A stretch of DNA of 64,000 nt. Origin: Chloroflexota bacterium. GTDB taxonomy: Bacteria; Chloroflexota; Anaerolineae; B4-G1. This document shows, one piece after another, positions 34,101-40,589 of this stretch (positions within the stretch are counted from its first letter, which is position 1; every line of letters starts with the position of its first letter). The notes beneath the pieces were generated by a model. It saw only the letters and a program-made list of their open reading frames with translations. It was not told the origin of the DNA and searched no databases. The stretch covers positions 1-64,000 of the forward strand of contig JAAEPW010000386.1 of the NCBI GenBank assembly GCA_024232355.1, in the 5' to 3' direction. The translations under genes and the position numbers were made by a program.

Positions 34101-36787
34101 GTGTTTACGGCGCTCTGTAACTCGGCCACGGTATCGACAGTGACGATGTTGCCACTGGGCGCAGACAGCGGGGGGCAAAAGTCATTGCTTTGACTGGCAT
34201 CCGCCGAGAGTCTTTCTTTGCGTTGGATGGGGGGACCGCTCGTCGGGCCCGAGATGGCGACGCCCGTCAGTGGGTATGGACAAACCGGTGGTTGGGTCGT
34301 GTGGTCGTACAGCGTCAGTGGCAGGTAGACTGTACTGGTGCTAACGCTGCCGCTCTCGATGTGGAACGGGTCGCTGACGTCGTAGACAGTGGTGGGGCTG
34401 ATGACACTCTCTACCCGTACCCGTGCCGAGGTGGTTGGGGTGGGGGGCGTTGTCCAGCCATAACTGCCGGTGTTTGCTAGAGATAAAGTAATAGTGTTGC
34501 TGGTGACGAAGTTGTCGGCAGAGTAGAACAGGTTGACCTGGAACACGCTACCGGTGTTGGTCCACTGAATTTGCTGCGTGCTGCTCACCGGCCAATGGGT
34601 GCTGGCGTCGGGCGCGGTGAGGTCCACTGCGGCGGTAGGAGTGCCGGTGGTATAGGTGACGATCAGACGCGGGCGGAGGGTGGTTGTGATGGCCTCGCGG
34701 CTGTGATAGTAGTGGTAGGTATAGTCGCCGCTGAGGGGGCGCAGCAACAAGCCATAGTTGGATTGTCCGCCCGTGACCCAGGACTGTACAGCGGTGGTGG
34801 CGTCCAACCTGACCCAAGCGTTTTCTATACTGGTTGGCATGGTGGTCTGATCAAGAATGGTAGTGTCATAGTCGCCTCCTGGCATTGTCCAAGCTGTGCC
34901 AGTGGTGGCCGTGAGCCAGGTAGCACCGTCGGGAATGTAACTGGGGCCGGGGTTGGGGTCGTGGCCAGTACCTTCGATCCACTCGCGGGTTACACGGTAA
35001 AGGGCTATTTCCATAGGGTTGGATGGGCCGCCATCATAGCGATATAGTTCCACGGCGGCAGCATCGATCGTGATGTCGCCTGGCAACGTGGAGATGTCCC
35101 AGCGCATCAGGCTGCGGCGGTTCTCTTCACTGCCGCCAAAAAAGGTTTCCAGGTGATCTAGTCCACCCAGGTTGGCGTTTGGGTCCACGTTTTCTTCGTC
35201 ACTGGCCAGGATTACATCGTCCGTGCCATTGTAACCAGCGCTGGGGCTGACACCATCCTGAAAAATCATCACTTGCTGTGCGTTGGTGTCTTGCGCGACA
35301 GTGAGGGGTGGTGCGCCAATGGTGATGGTGTGTGTGTCGGTAAATATCCCGCCACAGTTGGCTGCGGACAGCGTGATGACGTAACCGTCATCGGCATCCA
35401 GCTGGTAGGTGGCCTGAGATGTCCCTTGCCCAGTGATGAGGTGTTCAGACGACCAGGTGTAGGTGATGGGCAGCGTGGCGTTGGGTGGCGTGATGACGGC
35501 GTCAAAGGTATAGGTGTTGGCGCTGGTGCTGAGGATGGCAAGGGGATCGCTGATGTCGTATACGGTGGTGGGGCTGATAAAGCTCTGCACCCGCACCCGT
35601 GCCGTGGCGCTGGGGTCGTCGGGTATCGTCCAATCATAGCTGCCGCTGTTGACGATGTTGGACGAGATTTCGTGACTGGTCCCAAAGTTGTCGGTGGAAT
35701 AGTGGAGGTTGACGCGGGTCACGGTGCCGCCGGTGGTCCACTGGATGGCGTGCTGGGTACCCACTGTCCAACTCTCGCCGCCGGTGGGAGAGGTGAGATT
35801 GAGCGATGCGGTCGTACCCGATTTCCATTGGTTGTAAAAGACGTTGAGTAATTGTACAAACTCGGCGGTGGCTTTTTGATGACCAGCGGTGGTAGGATGG
35901 CTGTCTCCACTGGGATAAGCCGAGTAGTTGCTGATGACGGTTTGGGTGTGTTGTACGGCCCCGTTCCACCAGCGGTGATGGTTTCCGGTTTCTGCTCCAG
36001 CGTCGTTCGTGTTGACGTCACCGCCGTTGCTGGTCAAGACATTGTAATAGTCGAAAACGGCAACGTTGTTATAAGGATAGCCGGTCAGCCAGTCGTTCAT
36101 CAGCCAGTTGTTAAATGCACGGGCGTTGATGGCGCGGGATGGTTCGGTTTCAGCAGCCATCAGGGGTGGCGCGGCGATGACGACAAACAGTTTGTCTTGA
36201 TGTGCAGTAAAATAGGTGAGGATGTGGTTGTACACCGCTTTGGCATTTTCTACGGTATACTGATCGTTTGGCTCTGCAAGTGGCGGGTCATCGGGATTTC
36301 CATACAGGTCCGAGTTGGGAAAGCAGGATTTGAACATGATGATTTCGTTATCTCCGCCAGGGTCGCTGGCCAAGCGTGACCAGGTTCCATACTCTTGAAA
36401 GTATTGCCCGGTTTCGGTATAGACCGCGCTCATAACTGTGTCGGTAAACCATTCGGGCCAGTTGGGGATATCTGTCTGATCGCCGATGTTGTCAGGACCC
36501 CAACCATAATTGGTAGCACTGACGAAATAGTTGTTGTTCATCAGCTCCTGCCCTAATGAACCACCGGGATTGTCACTGCTGCTGTTGGTGTTAGGGTCGG
36601 CTAGCCAATTGCCACCGGTGGAATGGTGGATAAAGATGAGTTTGACGGGTGAGGCAGGTGGGGCCGGGTTGTCGGCGGTGGGCAGGGATGCTGCGGACGA
36701 GTTCAGCAGCCGAAAACCAAAGATGGTGATGATAATCACTGCGACGACCAGTGTCACAATCAGGTAAAGTGATCTTTTGACGTTCAT
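31190..36787 (-). CDS. 1865-residue secreted mosaic protein
   Basis: The start was set at MNVKRSLY, behind AAGGAG. A signal anchor (1-30) is followed by an SGNH-like domain (about 45-310; IFIHHSTGG and GDSHPTTAGHQ), a beta-sandwich of the SPTGGESW type, a PKD-like segment, a DNRLRE domain (about 490-690; RRSLMRWDIS...), another SPTGGESW-like sandwich ending STVYLPLTLYDHT (about 800), a parallel beta-helix (about 850-1240), a third sandwich ending NTIYLPLILRQYT, another PKD-like segment and a C-terminal 350 residues I do not recognise (from LTYLGAFAYP). The two internal YLPL strings look like ends of formerly separate proteins. Probably a surface glycan-binding or -processing protein. Confidence 0.78.
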   Translation of the reverse strand: MNVKRSLYLIVTLVVAVIIITIFGFRLLNSSAASLPTADNPAPPASPVKLIFIHHSTGGNWLADPNTNSSSDNPGGSLGQELMNNNYFVSATNYGWGPDNIGDQTDIPNWPEWFTDTVMSAVYTETGQYFQEYGTWSRLASDPGGDNEIIMFKSCFPNSDLYGNPDDPPLAEPNDQYTVENAKAVYNHILTYFTAHQDKLFVVIAAPPLMAAETEPSRAINARAFNNWLMNDWLTGYPYNNVAVFDYYNVLTSNGGDVNTNDAGAETGNHHRWWNGAVQHTQTVISNYSAYPSGDSHPTTAGHQKATAEFVQLLNVFYNQWKSGTTASLNLTSPTGGESWTVGTQHAIQWTTGGTVTRVNLHYSTDNFGTSHEISSNIVNSGSYDWTIPDDPSATARVRVQSFISPTTVYDISDPLAILSTSANTYTFDAVITPPNATLPITYTWSSEHLITGQGTSQATYQLDADDGYVITLSAANCGGIFTDTHTITIGAPPLTVAQDTNAQQVMIFQDGVSPSAGYNGTDDVILASDEENVDPNANLGGLDHLETFFGGSEENRRSLMRWDISTLPGDITIDAAAVELYRYDGGPSNPMEIALYRVTREWIEGTGHDPNPGPSYIPDGATWLTATTGTAWTMPGGDYDTTILDQTTMPTSIENAWVRLDATTAVQSWVTGGQSNYGLLLRPLSGDYTYHYYHSREAITTTLRPRLIVTYTTGTPTAAVDLTAPDASTHWPVSSTQQIQWTNTGSVFQVNLFYSADNFVTSNTITLSLANTGSYGWTTPPTPTTSARVRVESVISPTTVYDVSDPFHIESGSVSTSTVYLPLTLYDHTTQPPVCPYPLTGVAISGPTSGPPIQRKERLSADASQSNDFCPPLSAPSGNIVTVDTVAELQSAVNTASSNTTILVADGTYNLNGVFLRFDVPDVTLRSASGNRENVVLDGDYVTTEIIQIVASNVTIADLTLREAYYHPIHVMSLPSSDTLNTLIYNVHIIDPGEQAIKINPHTGENALYFPDSGTIACSHIELTDAGRPHIRNDCYTGGVDAHQARDWIIRDNLIEGFWCASGLSEHGIHLWRSCRDTLVERNEVRNNARGIGFGLASSGDGIRTYSDNPCPGAEGGYIDHYGGIIRNNFVFANNTGLFASQYGFDCGICLWQACGAQAVHNTVASTQAPFSSIEWNLPLSDVDVINNLVTHNLRDRDGVAYQAGNLENQPLSLFTDGNNGDLHLVEGATAAIDQGVPLTAGLCDDDIDGDARPSGSAPDVGADEYLVQLPTLSLIIPTGETSWRVNSVHQIRWTTSESVPDVDLTYSTDSFVTSQTIASSLTNTGVYTWTTPSTPTTSAQVRVASVTSPTVISDTSGLFKLYDPSTFTNTIYLPLILRQYTAPCAAPLTGVTINGPASGSLVAHIFSASVNPSNATLPIVYDWSPEPDSGQGTTNVSYMWTTSGSKIITLTATNCASSSAAVVSDTHTIVVSGTISTGLIQPSDLTYLGAFAYPTSDDWAYSGHALAYYPEGDPAGSSDGYPGSLYAAAHDQNDLVGEISIPAPAIENDFASLPTASVLRPLADITGGWINNCTYNDECIYREVDGLAYLPNTDKIAWNLRDWYNVAAHDQDSLGWSNLDMTGARGVWHIGARPSTDNEFHNAKTCNYLFKAPESFATQHLDGKWLIAGSPREAGALGGSQGPTLYALAPWEDGNPPTSGQNLDALALLYYPEIYPGCYDNPDECHFPNYRATDYWGGGAWVQTESKSGILIVGKKGLGDNCYGTQEECANDPCNMYKGYHAYPYQPQILFYDPEELVDVVAGTKEPWDVVPYAVYSAVDNVFDSECATLSAAAYDQVHQLVYITEREAGPSGKTAVHVWKVN

Positions 36788-36918
36788 CTTGCTCCTTTTT
36801 CTGATAGGGGGTCTGTTCATTTTGGGTGTATTTTATTCCAACTGTCCTGTCGCTCAAAAGTGCTAATATTTTATCATTTCTGCCCTTTACTGCAAAGTGA
36901 TGTAATTGTTCATCCGCA

Positions 36919-36961
36919 CCCCACTTTCCAGCCCGCGATGAGCCTGGGCTGGAAAGTGGGG
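36919..36961. repeat. Perfect 16-bp hairpin after the lectin-like gene
   Basis: The left arm 36919-36934 (CCCCACTTTCCAGCCC) matches 36946-36961 exactly; the loop is 11 bases. It begins 15 bases after the minus-strand stop at 36976. There is no U-run on that strand; on the plus strand TTTTT follows after seven bases, but no plus-strand gene is present. Confidence 0.55.
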
Positions 36962-36975
36962 TATGGTCTTTTTCG

Positions 36976-37578
36976 CTAGGTGTTTCGCACCACGAGCGGC
37001 AGATAGACCGGGTTGCCGACGTTGTCTGCCACACACCAAACCCGGAGAGGGAAAGCGCAACTATATGCGCTTGCGTCCCAGACGTGAATGTCTGTGGCGA
37101 CGTCCCAATCGTTAGGCAGGCGGATAGTTGTCCCATATTGAGCACCATCACTGCTGTCCCAGGCAGAGCAGTTACCCAATCCCGGAGTGTTATCATCACT
37201 GGATGAGTAGCCTGTGCGTATCCAACCCTCTATATAGGAAGGCGGACCTTGCCCGCTGTCCTCTCGGTTATACCCCAAAACAGTGTTGTATTTGAGATTG
37301 GCAGGGTTCAGAATCTCCCACAGTGAGGCAAAATGGTAACCATCGGTGCAGGCGTCAATCTCGTCTGCATTGCCACCAGTATAATTAGTGGTGGTCAAGT
37401 AGTATTGGCGCATGCCGGCGGACGAGGCCAATGGCGCTGGTGAACCGGAGGCTGCGACCTCACTTTGTCCCCAGGCCAGGTAACCCAGTCCGGCCATGAT
37501 TGACAAAGCCAGTGCCAGCAGAATTATCAAATCCGAGCGCCGCTCACAGTAAATTCTGACCTTTACTTTCCTGTTCAT
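36976..37578 (-). CDS. Secreted protein of unknown family with YLPLVVRN tail
   Basis: A 200-residue exported protein; the start is the ATG at MNRKVKV. The signal segment LIILLALALSIMAGLGYLAWG is followed by a compact domain with the pattern CTDGYHFASLWEILNP...REDSGQGPP...GWIRTGY...GNCSAW...LP.DW......VWDA...C.....WCV, which recalls a C-type-lectin-like fold (paired cysteines, GW and WCV), but I do not recognise the family. It ends PVYLPLVVRNT. A tandem paralogue lies seven bases upstream and shares about 60% of residues by eye but lacks the tail. Confidence 0.7.
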   Translation of the reverse strand: MNRKVKVRIYCERRSDLIILLALALSIMAGLGYLAWGQSEVAASGSPAPLASSAGMRQYYLTTTNYTGGNADEIDACTDGYHFASLWEILNPANLKYNTVLGYNREDSGQGPPSYIEGWIRTGYSSSDDNTPGLGNCSAWDSSDGAQYGTTIRLPNDWDVATDIHVWDASAYSCAFPLRVWCVADNVGNPVYLPLVVRNT

Positions 37579-37585
37579 AGTCTTT

Positions 37586-38140
37586 TCAATCTTCCACACA
37601 CCAGGCCCGGTGATGGATACCGCAGTTGGAATTGCCCGTGATCCAGACGTGAACGTCTGTGGCAACAGTCCATTCGCTGGGCAAAGTGGCATACGTTCCT
37701 CTATATGAGCTGGTGCCAAAGTCCCATGCCCAGCAGTTCCCCATTCCGGGGGTGCTGGAGGTGCTGCCATCGTAGCCCGTGCGTATCCAGCCACTCAAAT
37801 TGGTAGGTGGCCCCTGGCCGCTGTCTTCCCTGTCTGTCGTCCCCAGCGTGGTGTTATATTTCAGATTGGAAGGGTCCAGGACCTCCCACAAAGAGGCGAA
37901 ATGGTAACCGTCGGCGCAGACATCGTCCGGAAGATACCCCGAGTAAACGACAGTGGTCAAGTAGTATTGGCGCATACCGGCAGACGAGGCCAAGGGCGCC
38001 AACGAATCGGAGGCGGACACGTTGTCGTGTCCCCAGGCCAGGTAGCCCAGCCCTGCTACAACCAATAGTGCCAGCACCAGTAGGGTTACCAGATTTCGGG
38101 TCAGATAAATGTCAATTGTGATTGTGTTTTCGTTTCTCAT
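37586..38140 (-). CDS. Paralogue of the lectin-like secreted protein, without tail
   Basis: A 184-residue exported protein starting behind GAGGAG. The signal segment (LVTLLVLALLVVAGLGYLAWG) and domain (CADGYHFASLWEVLDPSNLKYNT, REDSGQGPP, GWIRTGYDG, GNCWAWD, HRAWCVED) parallel those of the next gene. It stops right after WCVED, where the partner continues with a short linker and the YLPLVVRN tail. Bases after the stop do not encode a tail in any frame, so this is not a simple frameshift. Function unknown. Confidence 0.7.
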   Translation of the reverse strand: MRNENTITIDIYLTRNLVTLLVLALLVVAGLGYLAWGHDNVSASDSLAPLASSAGMRQYYLTTVVYSGYLPDDVCADGYHFASLWEVLDPSNLKYNTTLGTTDREDSGQGPPTNLSGWIRTGYDGSTSSTPGMGNCWAWDFGTSSYRGTYATLPSEWTVATDVHVWITGNSNCGIHHRAWCVED

Positions 38141-38233
38141 AAATTCTCCTCTTGTTTCAATTCGAGTGCAGGGTGCTGATTGCTTTGAGATCGCAAACTT
38201 TTCACTGGATTCTCTTGTGTGTTACAAGATGTT

Positions 38234-38284
38234 CTCACCCCACCCGATGTCCCCCGACAGGCCCGGGTTATCGGGTGGGGTGAG
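38234..38284. repeat. Perfect 15-bp hairpin after the 93-residue tail protein gene
   Basis: CTCACCCCACCCGAT (38234-38248) pairs with ATCGGGTGGGGTGAG (38270-38284); the loop is 21 bases. It starts 13 bases after the minus-strand stop at 38298. As with the hairpin at 36.9 kb, there is no U-run on the gene's strand. Confidence 0.55.
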
Positions 38285-38297
38285 GATGTTTTTGATG

Positions 38298-38579
38298 TTA
38301 CGCGTTGCGTAGCACCAGCGGTAGGTAGATTTTGTATTCTGCTGATAGGCCGCACCAGTAACCCAGGCAGGCTGCATAATTGTCGCCGGACATGTCGTCA
38401 ATGACGGTCTGGCCGACGGTAAAGTTGACGGCATAGTTGGCAGAACTCATCTCGTCCCCGCTGTTCCCCGTCATCGGTGTGAACCAATCCAACCAATAGT
38501 TGTCAGAGCGCATTGCCAAAGCGTTTCCGGCTAGCAGGAGAAGGATAACCAAGGTTATTAGAAACGTAATTCGTCTCAT
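38298..38579 (-). CDS. Small secreted protein with YLPLVLRN tail
   Basis: A 93-residue exported protein; the ATG behind AGGAGG (six-base spacing) was chosen. A signal peptide (1-22, ending LAGNALA) is followed by SDNYWLDWFTPMTGNSGDEMSS, then ANYAVNFTVGQTVID, GDNYAACLGYWCG and the end EYKIYLPLVLRNA. The S.NY.L.W......G...SS.NY.....GQ......S..Y....GYWC pattern recurs in small secreted proteins that I associate with Chloroflexota; role unknown. The tail makes up about a tenth of the protein. It follows the 438-residue gene directly, its ribosome site lying over that gene's stop. Confidence 0.7.
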   Translation of the reverse strand: MRRITFLITLVILLLLAGNALAMRSDNYWLDWFTPMTGNSGDEMSSANYAVNFTVGQTVIDDMSGDNYAACLGYWCGLSAEYKIYLPLVLRNA

Positions 38580-38593
38580 TGTTTTCCTCCTGC

Positions 38594-39910
38594 TCATTGG
38601 GAGAGGTTGGGATCGCTATCGGCCCAAGGTGCTCTCTCCAGCCGGTGATCTTCATATCCCACCCGCCTGCCCACGATGCGGTAGGAAAAGTCTGTGCTGG
38701 GGTCACCATCGCGCAGGCGAACCTCAAACTGGGTGGGCGTGCGGTTGGTCACGTAAATCTCGGCATCTCCATAGGCCTGGACAAAGACGTGGTAGGCCTC
38801 ATCCTCCAAGTTGACCATCTGGGCAAAGGTGGGGTCGATGGGGATGGCGGCAGCGCCTTCGTCGAGTTTCCCAAATCCATAGTCGGTGAACCAGACCTCG
38901 GTGGATTCTTCGGTATAGAGCAGGCGGGCGCCGTCGCTGGCGCTGACGATGGCGCTCTTGGTTCCACCGACGACGCTCAACCCGGTTTTCCCGCCGGGTG
39001 TGCTGACATAGACTCCGTTTCCGGCTCCCGTGCTAAAGCTCCCGCTCCAGCCATCAGGAGAGAGCGTGTTGCCCTTGATGCCAGCGCCGCTGCCGCTGTC
39101 GGCGTCGTGAAGGCCATAGATACCCCATCCAGAACTCTCTTTGGTGTAGCCAACGACTCCATTTCGACCGCCAAAGAAACCGGCAGATTCCCAATAGGCT
39201 CCTGGGGTAAAGTCGGACAGACTGTAACCTGCCTGAAAACCGGCGATCCCGAAATTGGTGACCACGTCTGTTTTGCCGAGCAAGCCGATGCCGCTTCCGC
39301 TGTTATAAAAGTATCCGCCATAGCCACCCGGCGACTTGGCTCCACCCACTATGGCATAGTTGGTGCCAATTTCGCTCATAGCGTAGGCGCGTATGCCCCG
39401 GCCGGAGGTGTGCCAGTTTTCGACGTGCAGGATAGCGACCGAGGTCGAGCCGCTGATGATGGCTGCTGGCCGCAGGGTGTAGGCGTAGGGGACGGGGTAG
39501 ATGGGCTGGCGCGAACTCATCTCTGCGTCACCCTCGACCTGGATACCCATGTAGAGTTGTTTTCCGTCAATGTCAGAAGAAGAGCAATTGTCCATATTGG
39601 CTGAAAACAAACCATTGTCCAGGTCCACGTTGTTATCGTCCTGGCATACGGGGGTGTCTGAGGAAGCGGGATAGAGCGAGAAGGTCATGACGCGAGAACC
39701 GTTGATGGGATTGCCATTGTCGTCGGTCAACCGTCCCTGGACCGGGATTATGCTGTATACGGCTGATGGCGCTTCAGGTCTCGACATTTCATTGATGTCT
39801 TCATCTGGCCCTGGCCCTTGCGCCCGGCTTAATCCTGCCGCCAGTACCAGCACCAGGAGTGCGGCCAGTATCGCGGTCCCGCTGGCAATTATCCATTTGC
39901 GAGTGTTCAT
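38594..39910 (-). CDS. Secreted protein with repetitive beta region
   Basis: A 438-residue exported protein behind GGAG. A signal peptide (1-30) is followed by YSIIPVQGRLTDDNGNPINGSRVMTFSLYP, a module seen at the start of many secreted bacterial proteins with phage-tail-fibre-like bodies. The middle (about 150-340) is rich in glycine and short GVxG repeats and looks like a beta-prism or beta-helix. The end (IPIDPTFAQMVNLEDEAYHVFVQAYGD...FEVRLRDG) is a conserved terminal domain. It lacks the YLPLV tail although it stands in the same gene row. Likely a surface structure; not an enzyme as far as can be seen. Confidence 0.68.
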   Translation of the reverse strand: MNTRKWIIASGTAILAALLVLVLAAGLSRAQGPGPDEDINEMSRPEAPSAVYSIIPVQGRLTDDNGNPINGSRVMTFSLYPASSDTPVCQDDNNVDLDNGLFSANMDNCSSSDIDGKQLYMGIQVEGDAEMSSRQPIYPVPYAYTLRPAAIISGSTSVAILHVENWHTSGRGIRAYAMSEIGTNYAIVGGAKSPGGYGGYFYNSGSGIGLLGKTDVVTNFGIAGFQAGYSLSDFTPGAYWESAGFFGGRNGVVGYTKESSGWGIYGLHDADSGSGAGIKGNTLSPDGWSGSFSTGAGNGVYVSTPGGKTGLSVVGGTKSAIVSASDGARLLYTEESTEVWFTDYGFGKLDEGAAAIPIDPTFAQMVNLEDEAYHVFVQAYGDAEIYVTNRTPTQFEVRLRDGDPSTDFSYRIVGRRVGYEDHRLERAPWADSDPNLSQ

Positions 39911-39968
39911 TTTGGTAAACTCCTTTTTGTGTTTGATTTATCAGGTTAATCGTACAATAGATCGAGCT

Positions 39969-39992
39969 TTATTTGATAGATTGATGATGCAT
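39969..39992 (-). other. Possible seven-codon leader peptide
   Basis: A strong AAGGAGG site five bases before ATG opens the frame MHHQSIK and stop, about 60 bases ahead of the 438-residue gene. Such a perfect ribosome site before so short a frame is unusual. It may be a translated leader or chance. Confidence 0.25.
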
Positions 39993-40011
39993 AGACACCT
40001 CCTTGGGGTTT

Positions 40012-40371
40012 TTATGATTCTTTCCACGTCTGTACCACGTTCAACTCTAAATCATCTTTGGGAACGAATGTCTCTGCTCCTGCCTCTTTTGCCGCTGTCC
40101 GAAAGAGTTCGGCGTGGTTGAGATGGGCACTGACCAGGATCACCCGCAAGTTAGGAAGTAGGGTTTTGAGCCGGGGTGTGCCATCTATCCCGTTGATGCC
40201 GGGCAGCATCACGTCTACCACGGCCAGGTCAGGTTGCAGTGTCTGTACCAAGCGCTCGGCCTTAAGGATATCACCTGCCTCGCCGACGACGGTGAACCCG
40301 GCGTAGGTCAACAAGCGGCGCAGGTGGCGGCGAAAGCCGGGTTGGTTGTCGACGATCAGTACACGAGTCAT
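40012..40371 (-). CDS. Single-domain response regulator (CheY-like)
   Basis: A 119-residue receiver with no output domain. Phospho-acceptor aspartate in LAVVDVMLPGING (about residue 53), the early acidic residue in VLIVDNQ, the VSAH switch residue and the lysine in FVPKDD are in place. AGGAG lies eight bases before the ATG. It is downstream of the two large histidine kinases, separated by 218 bases with operator-like repeats, and so probably has its own promoter. It may be a phosphate sink or relay for those kinases. Confidence 0.85.
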   Translation of the reverse strand: MTRVLIVDNQPGFRRHLRRLLTYAGFTVVGEAGDILKAERLVQTLQPDLAVVDVMLPGINGIDGTPRLKTLLPNLRVILVSAHLNHAELFRTAAKEAGAETFVPKDDLELNVVQTWKES

Positions 40372-40504
40372 CGTGTGGTCTCCTATGGGTGCTACGAGTT
40401 ATGTGGAAGTGGTGATGTACAGTGCTTGAAATTCAATAAACAGCATACCATAAATTGACAAGGGATGCATCGGGGCGTGGTACTGTTTTTTAGAACAAGA
40501 ACAC

Positions 40505-40548
40505 GTACCAGAGTACTGTCTTTGAGGGGATAATCGGTACCGGGGTAC
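40505..40548. promoter_or_regulatory. Two GTAC-N4-GTAC palindromes exactly 32 bp apart
   Basis: GTAC-CAGA-GTAC at 40505-40516 and GTAC-CGGG-GTAC at 40537-40548. A third GTACTG half lies at 40480-40485, so the GTACTG halves are spaced 33 and 32 bases, about three helical turns. They lie upstream of the lone receiver gene. The same palindrome occurs at 45813-45824 before the NarL-type regulator. Confidence 0.5.
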
Positions 40549-40564
40549 TGGAAGAACTCGCGCA

Positions 40565-40582
40565 CGCGATTGGTAAATCGCG
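40565..40582 (-). terminator. Hairpin after the second histidine kinase gene
   Basis: CGCGATT (40565-40571) pairs exactly with AATCGCG (40576-40582) around a four-base loop, eight bases beyond the minus-strand stop at 40590. There is no U-run, so termination strength is doubtful. Confidence 0.4.
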
Positions 40583-40589
40583 CCTAATT

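Noticed and set aside
37560..37590. Frameshift that hides a YLPLV tail in the upstream lectin-like paralogue
   Set aside because: None of the frames after the stop encodes a tail, and the next gene starts seven bases later.
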